From positions 1,064,001-1,128,000 of the forward strand of contig NZ_CP034015.1 in NCBI RefSeq assembly GCF_003855395.1: DNA of 64,000 nt, read 5' to 3'. The translations under genes and the position numbers were made by a program. Every line of letters starts with the position of its first letter. Position 1 is the stretch's first letter. The notes beneath the pieces are model-generated. The model worked only from the letters and a program-made list of their open reading frames with translations. It was not told the DNA's origin and did not search any database. The DNA comes from Shewanella livingstonensis (GTDB lineage Bacteria; Pseudomonadota; Gammaproteobacteria; Enterobacterales; Shewanellaceae). Positions 54,245 to 64,000 of the stretch are shown one piece after another.

Positions 54245-55648
54245 TTGAGTCAGTCTACAGAACAAGTCGTTAGCTCGGCTTTCGCATCACTTAATTTAAA
54301 ACCTGAATTGCTTGAAAACCTCCAAACTATGGGTTTTGAATCGATGACTCAGATCCAAGCTGAAAGCTTACCGCCTATTTTGGCTGGTGAAGATGTTATT
54401 GGCCAAGCGATGACGGGGTCTGGTAAAACGGCTGCCTTTGGTTTAGGTTTGCTCAATAAACTGGATGTAAAACGTTTTCGCATTCAAACTATGGTGCTAT
54501 GTCCAACGCGTGAGTTAGCCGACCAGGTAGCGAAAGATATTCGTACCTTAGCCCGTGGTATTCATAACGTTAAAGTACTAACACTTTGTGGCGGCGTACC
54601 AATGGGACCGCAAGTTGGCTCATTAGAGCACGGTGCACACATCATTGTCGGTACCCCAGGTCGTATTGTTGATCATTTAGATCGCAACCGTTTAGATTTA
54701 AGTAACATGAACATGCTGATTTTAGATGAAGCCGATCGCATGTTAGAAATGGGCTTCCAGCAGCACATTGACCAAATTATTGCCGCAGCACCTCGTGAAC
54801 GTCAAACGTTACTGTTTAGTGCTACGTTCCCTGATCAGATCCAAGCGATTGCCGATCAAATTCTGTATAAACCGGTAATGGTTAAAGTTGAAGCTAAACA
54901 CGATAACCTCACTATCGATCAGCATTTTTACCGTATCGAAGATAACCAGGGCCGTCTTGAAGCATTGCGTTTATTGTTATTAGATAAGCAGCCTGAAAGC
55001 GCTGTGGTGTTTTGCAATACCAAGCGTGAAACCCAACAAGTGGCAGACTCATTACATGAGTTTGGCTTTAGCGTACTAGCATTACATGGTGATTTAGAGC
55101 AGCGCGATCGCGATCAAATGTTATTGCAGTTTGCTAACCGTAGTGCGCGTATTTTAGTTGCTACCGACGTCGCTGCACGTGGTTTGGATATTGATGAGTT
55201 AGATGCGGTATTTAACTATCATATTGCTTACGATACTGAAGTGCATATTCACCGTATCGGCCGTACTGGCCGCGCGGGCAGTTCTGGAGCCGCATATACT
55301 TTCTTTGGTGAAGAAGACGGTTACAAAATGGCGATGATTGAAGAAGCCATGAACAAAGATGTAGTGAGTGAGCCTTTACCGCCAATGAGTGCGCTAAACA
55401 AACAACCGCTTGCTGCTGAAATGATCACGATTCAGATTGAGGCGGGTAAAAAGCAAAAAATCCGTCCAGGTGACATTGTTGGTGCATTAACGGGTGGCAA
55501 TGGTTTAGATTTTAACGATATTGGTAAAATTAAAGTGACTGATTTTCGCGCTTACTTTGCCGTAAAAAGTAATGTGTCTAAACAAGCGATGAATATCATT
55601 AGTAAAGGTAAGTTAAAAGGCCGTAGCTATCGTGCTTGGTTTATGTAA
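54245..55648 (+). CDS. dbpA: ATP-dependent RNA helicase DbpA
   Basis: ~467 residues. DEAD-box core: Q-motif [58 protein letters not shown], then ATDVAARGLDIDEL and [11 protein letters not shown]. The C-terminal RNA-binding domain (MITIQIEAGKKQKIRPGDIVGALTGG...GKLKGRSYRAWFM) is the DbpA signature and binds hairpin 92 of 23S rRNA, so the protein acts in 50S subunit assembly. The start is a TTG placed 9 nt after AGAGGA; no ATG fits, and the preceding 16 codons lack a signal. Confidence 0.92.
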   Translation: MSQSTEQVVSSAFASLNLKPELLENLQTMGFESMTQIQAESLPPILAGEDVIGQAMTGSGKTAAFGLGLLNKLDVKRFRIQTMVLCPTRELADQVAKDIRTLARGIHNVKVLTLCGGVPMGPQVGSLEHGAHIIVGTPGRIVDHLDRNRLDLSNMNMLILDEADRMLEMGFQQHIDQIIAAAPRERQTLLFSATFPDQIQAIADQILYKPVMVKVEAKHDNLTIDQHFYRIEDNQGRLEALRLLLLDKQPESAVVFCNTKRETQQVADSLHEFGFSVLALHGDLEQRDRDQMLLQFANRSARILVATDVAARGLDIDELDAVFNYHIAYDTEVHIHRIGRTGRAGSSGAAYTFFGEEDGYKMAMIEEAMNKDVVSEPLPPMSALNKQPLAAEMITIQIEAGKKQKIRPGDIVGALTGGNGLDFNDIGKIKVTDFRAYFAVKSNVSKQAMNIISKGKLKGRSYRAWFM

Positions 55649-55689
55649 CTGCCTATAAAACCAATCGCTTAAACGAGCGACCTATAAAA

Positions 55690-55723
55690 AATTGATTGTA
55701 ATGTGTATCAATTACAATCAATT
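55690..55723. repeat. 13-bp inverted repeat downstream of dbpA
   Basis: AATTGATTGTAAT and ATTACAATCAATT flank an 8-nt loop, AT-rich, in the convergent dbpA/rhlE gap. Confidence 0.75.
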
Positions 55724-55741
55724 AGATTATCAACGAATAAT

Positions 55742-55776
55742 AAAAAACCGCTGAACAATGTTCAGCGGTTTTTTTA
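55742..55776. terminator. Bidirectional terminator between dbpA and rhlE
   Basis: AACCGCTGAAC and its complement with a 3-nt loop, flanked by six A on one side and seven T on the other, so it works for both converging genes. Confidence 0.92.
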
Positions 55777-55805
55777 TGCTTTAGTGTAAGTTAGCTTTTA
55801 AATCA

Positions 55806-57236
55806 TTAGCTTTTAACTTTAGCGTTAGCATAAGGATTACTGCTTGTTGATGTTACTGGTGCTGTACCACTGCGACGTGGTGGACGCGAACGTTGTGGTG
55901 GTTTATTACCATTAGCTCTAGCTTCTGCTTTAGGATCTACAGGCTTATCGTGACTGCGTGATGGTTGACGGGCGTCAGGTTTACGCGCTGGTTTATCACC
56001 TTGGGCACCATCATTAGCATGTTGTTGAGCATGCTTACTGCGGTTCGGATTTGGCTTTTTAGCACCATTGCTGCCAGATCTGTTACCCGCTTCAGGAATC
56101 GTAAACGGAGCTTCAAAACCAGGCAGCTGCTTACGTTCAATGACGCGATTAATTAAACGTTCGATATCATGCAGTAGCTTAACTTCTTCAAGGCCAACTA
56201 ATGATACCGCTTGACCGGTTGAACCTGCACGGCCTGTACGGCCAATACGATGAACATAATCTTCAGGTACGTTAGGTAAGTCAAAGTTAACCACAAATGG
56301 CAGTTGATCGATGTCGATACCGCGTGCGGCAATATCGGTTGCGACCATAACTTGCACTGCACCGGCTTTAAAATCTGCCAATGCTTTAGTACGCGCGGTT
56401 TGGCTTTTATTACCATGAATCGCAGCCGCTTTAATACCAGCGGCTTCTAGGCTTTTCGCTAAACGATTAGCACCGTGTTTGGTACGAGAAAATACTAACA
56501 CTTGTTTCCAATCATTGGTTTTAATCAGTTCGATTAACGCCATTGATTTACGGGTTTTATCCAATGGATATACACATTGGGTGACCGTGTTAGCTGTTGC
56601 GTTACGCGGCGTAACTGAAATCTCTACCGGATTGTTAACTAAACCTTTAGCCAGTTCACGAATTTCATTCGAAAAAGTAGCTGAAAACATTAAGTTTTGA
56701 CGCTTAGCAGGCAATAGTGCTAAAACTTTTTTAATGTCGCGAATAAAGCCCATGTCTAACATGCGGTCTGCTTCGTCTAACACTAGAATTTCTAATTTGC
56801 TAAAGCTAATTGCTTTTTGCTGGCATAAGTCGAGTAAACGACCTGGAGTGGCGACCAAAATATCGACTCCGTTTCTGAGCGCAGCTAATTGTGGCACGAT
56901 AGACACACCACCAAATACTACCGCTGATTTAAGCGGTAAGTTGATACCGTAAGTCGCGACGCTTTCTTGTACTTGTGCGGCAAGCTCACGTGTAGGCGTT
57001 AACACTAATGCACGGACTTGGCCACGCTGCGCGCGCTCACCTTTAGATAATAATTCTAAAATTGGCAGGGTAAAACCAGCTGTTTTTCCTGTCCCAGTTT
57101 GTGCTGCTGCCATTACATCTTGGCCGGCTAAAACCGCTGGAATTGCTTGTGCTTGAATTGGAGATGGGGTGTCGTAACCTTGTTTTTCAACCGCTTTTAA
57201 AATAGCAGCATTCAGACCAAGTGAGGAAAAACTCAT
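55806..57236 (-). CDS. rhlE: ATP-dependent RNA helicase RhlE
   Basis: 476 residues. The start [21 protein letters not shown] is nearly that of E. coli RhlE; then [78 protein letters not shown] and [11 protein letters not shown]. The C-terminal ~110 residues are disordered, basic and Asn/Pro-rich ([24 protein letters not shown]), probably aiding RNA binding. It remodels RNA in ribosome maturation or decay. Convergent with dbpA. Confidence 0.92.
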   Translation of the reverse strand: MSFSSLGLNAAILKAVEKQGYDTPSPIQAQAIPAVLAGQDVMAAAQTGTGKTAGFTLPILELLSKGERAQRGQVRALVLTPTRELAAQVQESVATYGINLPLKSAVVFGGVSIVPQLAALRNGVDILVATPGRLLDLCQQKAISFSKLEILVLDEADRMLDMGFIRDIKKVLALLPAKRQNLMFSATFSNEIRELAKGLVNNPVEISVTPRNATANTVTQCVYPLDKTRKSMALIELIKTNDWKQVLVFSRTKHGANRLAKSLEAAGIKAAAIHGNKSQTARTKALADFKAGAVQVMVATDIAARGIDIDQLPFVVNFDLPNVPEDYVHRIGRTGRAGSTGQAVSLVGLEEVKLLHDIERLINRVIERKQLPGFEAPFTIPEAGNRSGSNGAKKPNPNRSKHAQQHANDGAQGDKPARKPDARQPSRSHDKPVDPKAEARANGNKPPQRSRPPRRSGTAPVTSTSSNPYANAKVKS

Positions 57237-57573
57237 AGAAAAATCTCTTTGGGCAACGCATTGTTGCTTTGAATAAAAAGGTAGCCAGTAACGGCGGCCG
57301 TGAAGCTTACCTGAAAACCGTTATAAGTGCTATCAAATCCCTTAGAGGGCAACGATGTATACTCTACAACAGCTATCAATAATGGGCTGTTTAATCGTAA
57401 AAGCGCATCAGATTTAGTGCCAAAATACAGCGGTTGAATGAAATCGTGTTAATCTTGAGACCTGAATCAGTGCTAAAGGCCGACTTATTACATACAATAA
57501 AATGGTAATCCGTTTTCTATCTCAATATTCAGCAACTTAACTGGGTAGGTTTAATATAAGGTGTCTTTTACTG
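57237..57573. other. Divergent intergenic region
   Basis: 337 bp between rhlE and the DUF3626 gene, expected to hold both promoters. No motif recognised with confidence. Confidence 0.5.
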
Positions 57574-58632
57574 ATGAAATTAACGGCACAAACACACATA
57601 GAAAAAATGGCGTATGAGCTGCGAGACCATGCTCATGCCGTGATAAAAAATGTGTTGTTAATGTCTAACATTTCGACCTTATCACTCCAGCTTGCTATGC
57701 GTGAGCTTGCACAACATAGTCGAGTAGCATTACATTTTCACCCCGATCAAATTGATAACCGTGGCCTCACTGTTGTGGATGGTCTATTGCGTGATGGGGT
57801 GTATAAAAGCCAGTTTGAAACCCATGTGTCTAATGGTCACTTGTCGCCAGAACTGGGCGGGTCTCGCGACCATTGGGAAAACCAATTATTTGGTCACAGT
57901 TACTCTGGAATTAAGCATCGGCCCAAATACGGTGCGTTAGATTTTGGGTTATGCCCGTTAGGCCCTGCACCTCGCTTTGGCAGTTGTTATTTAGTCACTC
58001 ATCCTCAAATATTGTCTCGATGTACTTTTAGTTACATGGACTCTTATCGATTACCTAAAGAAAAAGGTACCATAAAATGTTTTGATGCTATTTTAGCGGC
58101 ATTACTCAGCGAAAGTTTTGAGCGACAATATGCTTTGGGTATTTCGGGACTTAAACCCAGTAAGTTAATAGAACATTTTAGTCAGCATTTAACTGATGAT
58201 ATCAGTCGCCGCTTTGACGCGGCGCCAAGCGGTAATTTAGATCATTATATTGAAGCTCAAATTCACGGTGACGTGTCGCTCGATCAAGATATTGCGATAT
58301 TAGTAGCCGATCCATCCTTTATGGGCACTGCCATTGGCGACTCTATCATCGCCTTGTGTCACGAATACACTATTGAATTGCATTGGCACCAAGGGCGTCA
58401 AATTAATGTGGCGCAAGTGCCGGATGATTTTCGTGGTGCAGCAATGCCTATTTTGGCACAAAGTCTGGCGGAAAATGAGTTGATTAATGCAGAAATTATC
58501 GGTCGTGCAGCGTATCAATTACAAAAAAAACCGGCTTCGTGGAGTGAACGTGGAGCACATTCGAAAAAACGACAAGACTTAAAGTTACTCTGGCACGTAT
58601 TGGTAAAATACGGAGAGAGTGCAGGTCAATAA
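57574..58632 (+). CDS. DUF3626 protein
   Basis: 352 residues. The family signature is visible: ALHFHPDQIDNRGLTVVDGLLRDGVYKSQFET, GGSRDHWENQLFG, RPKYGALDF and FGSCYLVTHPQ. The motif order resembles toxin-like or ADP-ribosyltransferase-like folds, but the biochemical activity is not established. There is no signal peptide. SD is weak (AAGGTG ~20 nt upstream). Single gene. Confidence 0.83.
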   Translation: MKLTAQTHIEKMAYELRDHAHAVIKNVLLMSNISTLSLQLAMRELAQHSRVALHFHPDQIDNRGLTVVDGLLRDGVYKSQFETHVSNGHLSPELGGSRDHWENQLFGHSYSGIKHRPKYGALDFGLCPLGPAPRFGSCYLVTHPQILSRCTFSYMDSYRLPKEKGTIKCFDAILAALLSESFERQYALGISGLKPSKLIEHFSQHLTDDISRRFDAAPSGNLDHYIEAQIHGDVSLDQDIAILVADPSFMGTAIGDSIIALCHEYTIELHWHQGRQINVAQVPDDFRGAAMPILAQSLAENELINAEIIGRAAYQLQKKPASWSERGAHSKKRQDLKLLWHVLVKYGESAGQ

Positions 58633-58974
58633 ATAGTGTCACCAATAGTTAACTAATATTACCGTTAGTTCGTCCCTCTTCTTATGTTCAGTGTCTAAGC
58701 TCGCTTGATTACACGGCTTCCATTATTGATATGGTTCATTATGATTGTGTTTAACAATGTGAAATTAATTTGCAGTTAACGACGCTATTTTTACGATTCA
58801 TTTTATTGAATATGATATTTCTTAAGCTGATAGCCGTTAAATTTAATCTTTAAATAAGCCTTTATTAGCAAAATGTGAATCAGATAACATTTACACTGCT
58901 TTAAGTGTTAACTCTATGCCAGTACTGCGATACTGCGTGCTTAAAGTGGTCATCAATAACGCTACCGGAGCTCC
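58633..58974. other. Upstream region of cydD
   Basis: 342 bp, AT-rich, no gene. It should carry the cydDC promoter. Confidence 0.5.
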
Positions 58975-60765
58975 ATGGACAAGTCGTTAGAAAAGTCATT
59001 AGCCAAATGGCTTAAAAGCCAGCAATCTTCTTGTGGTATTTTCCTCAAATTATCTGTGATGTGTGGCGTGCTCAATGGCATTGCAATGGTAGGGCAGGCT
59101 TATTTTATTGCGCAGATTTTACAGGGCGTGATTATAGATAACCTTGCACTGACTGCGCTTAGCATGCAATTTATTGCGCTTATCAGTTTGTTATTAATTC
59201 GTGCTTTATTAGCGCAAGTACGTGAGCGGATAAGTTTTGAGGCGGGCAAACGCCTGCGCGAAGACATACGCCAAGCCGTACTCAATAAATTAGTCGCACT
59301 AGGTCCGGTGTTTATTAAAGGCAAACCCGCTGGTGCCTGGGCAACCTTAGTATTTGAGCAGGTTGAAGATTTACATGACTTTTATGCTAAATACCTACCG
59401 CAGATGATGTTGGCAGGTTTTATTCCCTTGCTGATCCTCGCGTGTGTATTTCCGCTCAATTGGGCCGCGGGGATCATTTTGTTGGCCACAGCGCCATTAG
59501 TGCCGATGTTTATGATTTTAGTGGGGATGGGCGCGGCGGATGCCAATCGTAAAAACATGCAGGCGTTGTCGCGGTTAAGTGGCTATTTTATGGATCGGTT
59601 AAAAGGGCTGCAAACCTTAAAGCTGTTTAATCGCGGTGAAGCGGAGTTAGTTAATATTGAACTCGCCTCAGAAGACTTTCGCGCCCGCACTATGTCGGTA
59701 TTACGCTTAGCCTTTCTTAGTTCTGCGGTATTAGAGTTCTTTTCTGCCGTGTCTATTGCGGTATTGGCAGTGTATTTTGGTTTTAGTTACTTGGGACATT
59801 TAGATTTTGGTCATTATGGCGTTCAGGTTAGTTTATTTACTGGTATGTTTATACTGATTTTAGCGCCAGAATTTTATCAACCACTGCGCGATTTAGGCAC
59901 TCACTATCACGCTAAAGCTCAAGCGATAGGCGCTGCAGAGGCGCTGGTTGAGCTGCTTGATTATCAGGTCAATACTCCAGGAAACATCAACTCAACATCA
60001 CCACAAATGGCCTTTTTTGCCGACAAAATACGTATTCAAGCGATTGGAGTTGAAGTGTTTAGCCTAAATGGTCAGCGTTTAGCTGGACCAATATCATTTA
60101 CGTTACCCGCTGGTGAGCACTGGGCGATAGTTGGCCCTAGTGGCGCAGGAAAAACCAGTTTGCTTAATGCTTTATTGGGTTTTTTACCTTATCAAGGATC
60201 ACTGCTGATTAATGGTCATGAGTTATCACAGCTTGATATGGCGCAATGGCGTCAACATCTGGCCTGGTTAGGCCAAGATCCACAATTGTTTCACGGCACA
60301 TTAAGAGAAAATGTTGCTTTGGCTAATCCGCAATTAAACGATCAACAGATTATGGCGTTGCTTGAACAGGCCAATATCAGTGAGTTTGTTATCCAGCATC
60401 CGCTGGGGCTTGATTTAATCATCAGCGACCAAAGTGCTGGTGTGTCGGTGGGCCAGGCTCAGCGTTTTGCTTTGGCTCGTGCATTAGCGCAACCGGCTAC
60501 GTTATTTTTATTAGATGAACCCACAGCCAGTTTAGATAGCCAAAGTGAGCAGTCAGTATTGGCCACGTTAAATCAGGCTATGCAGTCGACAACAGCATTG
60601 ACAGTAACTCACAAATTAGATGATTTACACAGTATGAATTACGTATTGGTGATGGACAAAGGGCTTGTTGTACAGCAAGGCCATGTTACTGATTTACAAC
60701 AGGCCGATGGGTTATTAGCACAAATGCTCAATCAACAACAGAATCAACAACAGGAGGTGTGCTGA
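58975..60765 (+). CDS. cydD: CydD: cysteine/glutathione ABC exporter subunit
   Basis: 596 residues. The N-terminal ~310 are a six-helix exporter domain (LMCGVLNGIAMVGQAYFIAQILQ-like start, then PGRLPFAL-type helices). The ATPase has Walker A GPSGAGKTSLLNALLG, Q-loop WLGQDPQLFHGTLREN, signature SVGQAQRFALARAL, Walker B LFLLDEPTASLD and switch His (VTHKLDD). The signature is SVGQA instead of LSGGQ, a known CydD feature. It pairs with CydC to export thiols to the periplasm and is required for cytochrome bd assembly. ATG is preceded by GGAGCTCC. Overlaps cydC. Confidence 0.93.
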   Translation: MDKSLEKSLAKWLKSQQSSCGIFLKLSVMCGVLNGIAMVGQAYFIAQILQGVIIDNLALTALSMQFIALISLLLIRALLAQVRERISFEAGKRLREDIRQAVLNKLVALGPVFIKGKPAGAWATLVFEQVEDLHDFYAKYLPQMMLAGFIPLLILACVFPLNWAAGIILLATAPLVPMFMILVGMGAADANRKNMQALSRLSGYFMDRLKGLQTLKLFNRGEAELVNIELASEDFRARTMSVLRLAFLSSAVLEFFSAVSIAVLAVYFGFSYLGHLDFGHYGVQVSLFTGMFILILAPEFYQPLRDLGTHYHAKAQAIGAAEALVELLDYQVNTPGNINSTSPQMAFFADKIRIQAIGVEVFSLNGQRLAGPISFTLPAGEHWAIVGPSGAGKTSLLNALLGFLPYQGSLLINGHELSQLDMAQWRQHLAWLGQDPQLFHGTLRENVALANPQLNDQQIMALLEQANISEFVIQHPLGLDLIISDQSAGVSVGQAQRFALARALAQPATLFLLDEPTASLDSQSEQSVLATLNQAMQSTTALTVTHKLDDLHSMNYVLVMDKGLVVQQGHVTDLQQADGLLAQMLNQQQNQQQEVC

Positions 60766-62495
60766 TGTCGCAACCCGTTGACGCTGCACCGCTCAGTATC
60801 TTTAAGGTATTACGCCCCTTTGTGGCTTTATTTCGCCGCCAGTGGTTAATGATGTTGGTGGGGCTGCTACTGACTATAACGACCTTATTGACGGGGATTG
60901 GCTTGTTGTCATTATCGGGCTGGTTTTTATCTGCCAGTGCAGTAGCAGGCTTATCGGTGATAACCGCGCAAACGTTTAACTATTTTACCCCCGCCGGAGG
61001 GGTGCGATTTTTCTCTATTGCCCGCACGGCAAGTCGCTATGGAGAGCGTTTAGCCACCCATGAGGCTACCTTTAAATTATTGACACAATTACGTGTTTGG
61101 GCATGGAATAAGTTGCTACCGTTAAGCGCGGCTAACTTACAAGGTCTGCGCAGAGGCGACTTGCTCAACCGTTTAGTCGCCGATATTGATACCTTAGATC
61201 ATCTCTACTTACGTTTACTGACTCCCATGGCCGCATCTTTGATGATGATAGGCATATTATTGGCGTTTCTTGGGTGGTTTGATAACCACTTAGCGCTGAG
61301 TTTGTGCGCGTTACTCTTAGCCGCATGGTTTATTTTACCGCTAGTATTTTATTACTTAGGTAAGGCGCCTGGGCAAGTATTAATGCAAGCGCAGAGACAA
61401 TATAGAATCGAGTTACTTGATGTGATCCAAGGGCAAGCTGAGTTAAGTATATTTGGCGCTAATAAACGTTATTTGGCTAAGCTCGGCCAAGCGCAGCAAA
61501 GTTTATTTAATCAGCAAACTACTATGGCCAATATTACTGGGCTGAGCCAAGCATTATTGATCGTCATCAATGGCAGTGCAGTGGTACTTATGTTGTATTT
61601 TGCTGGCCAGGGGGTGGGTGACCTCTCTCCTCCAGGGCCTTTGATGGCATTAATGGTATTTGCCACTATGGCCAGTCTTGAAATGATGATGCCGATAGCT
61701 GGCGCGTTTCAACATTTATCAAGTACTGTGCTAGCCGCGCGGCGAGTCACTGAAATTACTGAGCAAACTCCGAGTGTGGTGTTTAATCCTCATAGTCACT
61801 TACAAGCCAAGCATGGAGCCCTACAGATAAGGGATATTCATTTTGGTTATCACAGTCACTCTCCTGTTTTACAAGGCCTAGACTTAACCATTAAAGCCGG
61901 TGATAAAGTAGCAGTTTTAGGGCCTACCGGTTGTGGAAAGTCCAGCCTGTTGGGGCTTATTACCCGAGACTGGGCTGCGCAGCAGGGGTCGATTACGCTT
62001 GATGGACACCCAATAAGCGACTACAGCGATGCTAATTTACGTGCTGCAATGACCGTAGTGAGTCAACGTATTTATCTGTTTTCAGGAACCTTACGTGACA
62101 ATTTAGCCTTGGCATTACCCTACCTGCAAGGTGAAGCTAAAAAAGCCCATGATCAACGCTTTATTGAAGTATTAGATAAAGTGGGTCTGCAAACCTTATT
62201 GCAAGGTGATCAACCATTAGATTGCTGGATAGGAGATGGTGGGCGGCAATTATCCGGCGGGGAGCAGCGCAGAATTGGCGTTGCCCGAGCATTATTACGT
62301 GATGCGCCTTTGCTACTGTTAGATGAGCCTACAGAAGGACTGGATAAACGTACCGAGCGTGAAATTCTTAAAGTATTGCTTGATTTTGCTCAGCACAAAA
62401 CCTTGTTAATGATCAGTCATCGTTTAACTGCGTTAGACCAAATGGATGCGGTGTACCTTTTTCAGCAAGGTCGTTTGATACAACAAAGCCACTGA
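60765..62495 (+). CDS. cydC: CydC: cysteine/glutathione ABC exporter subunit
   Basis: 576 residues, exporter domain plus ATPase. Hallmark TFNYFTPAGGVRFFSIARTASRYGERLATHEATF near residue 70 is specific to CydC. Walker A GPTGCGKSSLLGLIT, Q-loop VVSQRIYLFSGTLRDN, signature QLSGGEQRRIGVARAL, Walker B LLLLDEPTEGLD and switch His (ISHRLTA) are intact. ATG after AGGAGG; overlaps the cydD stop (TGATG). Forms the heterodimer with CydD that supports cytochrome bd in low oxygen. Confidence 0.93.
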   Translation: MSQPVDAAPLSIFKVLRPFVALFRRQWLMMLVGLLLTITTLLTGIGLLSLSGWFLSASAVAGLSVITAQTFNYFTPAGGVRFFSIARTASRYGERLATHEATFKLLTQLRVWAWNKLLPLSAANLQGLRRGDLLNRLVADIDTLDHLYLRLLTPMAASLMMIGILLAFLGWFDNHLALSLCALLLAAWFILPLVFYYLGKAPGQVLMQAQRQYRIELLDVIQGQAELSIFGANKRYLAKLGQAQQSLFNQQTTMANITGLSQALLIVINGSAVVLMLYFAGQGVGDLSPPGPLMALMVFATMASLEMMMPIAGAFQHLSSTVLAARRVTEITEQTPSVVFNPHSHLQAKHGALQIRDIHFGYHSHSPVLQGLDLTIKAGDKVAVLGPTGCGKSSLLGLITRDWAAQQGSITLDGHPISDYSDANLRAAMTVVSQRIYLFSGTLRDNLALALPYLQGEAKKAHDQRFIEVLDKVGLQTLLQGDQPLDCWIGDGGRQLSGGEQRRIGVARALLRDAPLLLLDEPTEGLDKRTEREILKVLLDFAQHKTLLMISHRLTALDQMDAVYLFQQGRLIQQSH

Positions 62496-62859
62496 TGAAT
62501 GTAAGGCCGTTGTTAAGCTTTAGACATATAAGGTGTTTGTTATAACCTCTTAGTTTACGACTATTTTCGTGAGTCTATTGGTTGTGAATATCGTTATTGA
62601 TAATGGCTCTAACACGAGCCTTTTTACTCACTATTGTGGTTAGACCGCCGCGCAGCTGAAGTCTGGATGTACAAACCCTTTTGATACTAAATTACATAAA
62701 TAGTTTTATCCTGAGACAATAAATTGACCCGCTTCACAAATCCGACATTCGGTTATGTTCCAAAATTACAGTTCTCGCTAGGAGTGTGATCCTTGTTGCT
62801 ATATTAGTAGTTGCAAACATATAACATTAGCTATCGAATTTTTTTAGATGGTGAATGTG
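62496..62859. other. Upstream region of nqrA
   Basis: 364 bp with no gene, between cydC and nqrA. The promoter of the nqr operon is expected here; no motif is claimed. Confidence 0.5.
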
Positions 62860-64000
62860 ATGGCTGGTGTTAACAATCCAGTAATAACTATTAAGCGCGG
62901 ACTTGATATCCCGATTGCTGGTGAACCACTGCAGCAAATAGATGACGCACCTAAAACGACCCAAGTGGCGTTAATTGGTGAAGAATATGTGGGTTTAAAG
63001 CCAACGATGGCGGTTGAAGTAGGCGATAGCGTTGTCAAAGGCCAAGTGCTGTTTGAAGACAAGAAAACGCCAGGCGTGTTATTTACCGCACCCGCAAGTG
63101 GAGTGGTTTCTGCTATTCATCGCGGAGACCGTCGAGTACTGCAGTCGGTAGTCATTGATTGTGATGCCACGCAAGATCCTGCCATTATCCTCGAGTCAGT
63201 AGATATTCATGCGCTATCAAATGAAATCGTTAAAGACGGTTTAGTTCGCAGTGGTTTATGGACCGCGTTGCGTACACGTCCTTTTTCTCGAGTGCCTCAA
63301 TTAGATGCCAGCCCAGCAGGTGTATTTGTCACTGCCGTTGACACCAATCCTCTTGCGCCCGATCCACGGGTTATTATTGCGACTCAACCTGAGGCTTTTC
63401 AAGCAGGACTATTTGCGCTTACGTTTTTGACTCGCGGCCAAGTGTATCTATGCCAAGACGATGGTGCATCATTATTAGCCGACGCGGCTAGCGAATATGA
63501 CTTATCAAACGTCAGTGTGCACCGCTTTAACGGCGTGCATCCAGCAGGATTAGTCGGTACTCACATTCATTATTTGTTACCCGCCAGTATTGAACGCCAG
63601 GTATGGCATGTGGGTTATCAAGACGTGATTGCCTTTGGCAAACTGTTTTTAACCGGTGAATTGTATACCGATCGCATAGTGTCATTAGCAGGCCCTAACG
63701 TGTTAAAACCGCGATTAGTGCGAACCCAAATGGGCGCTAAACTCAGTGAATGGCTTACCAATGAAATCAATCAACAACAATCGCGTATTGTGTCGGGTTC
63801 GGTATTGTCTGGCCACACTGCCGTCGACGTTTACGATTATCTTGGTCGATTCCATAACCAAATCAGCGTATTGACCGAAAATGAACGTCAAGAATTACTG
63901 CCGTGGGTTCGTCACGATAGTAGTAAATTCTCTCTTACCGGCATCATGATGTCAGGTTTTAGTCGTACCAAAAAGCTATTTGACTTCACCACTCATGCTG
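62860..64000 (+). CDS. nqrA: NqrA, Na+-translocating NADH:quinone reductase subunit A (3' end outside window)
   Basis: 380 codons are present; the gene continues past the window. ITIKRGLDIPIAGEPLQQI, VALIGEEYVGLKPTMAVEVGDSVVKGQVLFEDKKTPGVLFTAPASGVV and FALTFLTRGQVYLCQDDG are close to NqrA of Vibrio. NqrA is the peripheral quinone-binding subunit of the Na+ pump. The N-terminus is unsure: ATG at 62848 or 62860 would add up to ~12 residues before the usual MITIK. 62860 is used because GGTG lies 6 nt upstream. Confidence 0.9.
   Translation, partial: MAGVNNPVITIKRGLDIPIAGEPLQQIDDAPKTTQVALIGEEYVGLKPTMAVEVGDSVVKGQVLFEDKKTPGVLFTAPASGVVSAIHRGDRRVLQSVVIDCDATQDPAIILESVDIHALSNEIVKDGLVRSGLWTALRTRPFSRVPQLDASPAGVFVTAVDTNPLAPDPRVIIATQPEAFQAGLFALTFLTRGQVYLCQDDGASLLADAASEYDLSNVSVHRFNGVHPAGLVGTHIHYLLPASIERQVWHVGYQDVIAFGKLFLTGELYTDRIVSLAGPNVLKPRLVRTQMGAKLSEWLTNEINQQQSRIVSGSVLSGHTAVDVYDYLGRFHNQISVLTENERQELLPWVRHDSSKFSLTGIMMSGFSRTKKLFDFTTHA

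Overview
The window is AT-rich, gene-dense DNA from a marine gammaproteobacterium. Gene content points to Shewanella, probably the S. frigidimarina / S. livingstonensis side of the genus. The signs are paired DEAD-box helicase genes, cydDC next to a Na+-NQR operon, hpt-yadGH, an IntI of Shewanella type, a broken REP-associated transposase of Shewanella type, and several TonB/siderophore loci. Species assignment is inference from gene content.

Layout. 1-11.4 kb is core chromosome: the start of a LuxR-type regulator gene, rluF, a DUF72 gene, a large class A penicillin-binding protein, DUF3429, a GNAT acetyltransferase, a 60-residue CCGGCG peptide, a DEAD-box helicase and a Tat-exported PhoX-like phosphatase with a Pho box. 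11.6-15.3 kb holds gloA2 and a Fur-boxed siderophore receptor with its piuC dioxygenase. 15.3-19.5 kb is an anaerobic electron-transfer cluster: nrfB, nrfC and nrfD with a small membrane protein, a perfect FNR/EtrA-type box and a divergent LysR regulator. No nrfA is present. 20-25.7 kb is housekeeping: azlCD, mpl, ubiX, hpt, yadG and yadH.

25.8-33.7 kb is a chromosomal (sedentary) integron. It has intI on the minus strand with a perfect LexA box, an attI core, and six cassettes read on the plus strand. Each cassette's left core site is the exact reverse complement of the R'' box of its own attC, so boundaries can be set to the base. Cassette 4 carries an IS91-family element (tyrosine recombinase plus HUH transposase). 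The core site between cassettes 5 and 6 is split by a group II intron of class C type with its reverse transcriptase. Removing the intron restores a core that matches the R'' of cassette 6. Cassette genes are mostly tiny membrane proteins; one encodes a 197-residue protein of unknown function and one cassette has no evident gene.

33.7-43.6 kb is a decaying accessory zone: a shattered REP-associated transposase with a 72-bp insertion, a second remnant of it, an IS256-like remnant, a nitroreductase, a lipoprotein, an M24 peptidase, a decayed copy of a TonB-like protein whose intact paralogue lies at 52 kb, DUF1097, a zinc-ribbon protein and a Gfo/Idh/MocA oxidoreductase pseudogene.

43.9-48.6 kb is a second iron-uptake operon: Fur box, TonB-dependent receptor, two small membrane proteins and a PepSY membrane protein, closed by a very strong terminator hairpin. 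49-53.9 kb holds a YqjD/YqjE/YqjK-like trio, an Aer-like chemoreceptor, the intact TonB-like paralogue and a pirin. 54.2-64 kb returns to core genes: dbpA and rhlE (convergent), DUF3626, cydD-cydC and the start of nqrA, which runs off the window. No rRNA, tRNA or CRISPR array was seen.
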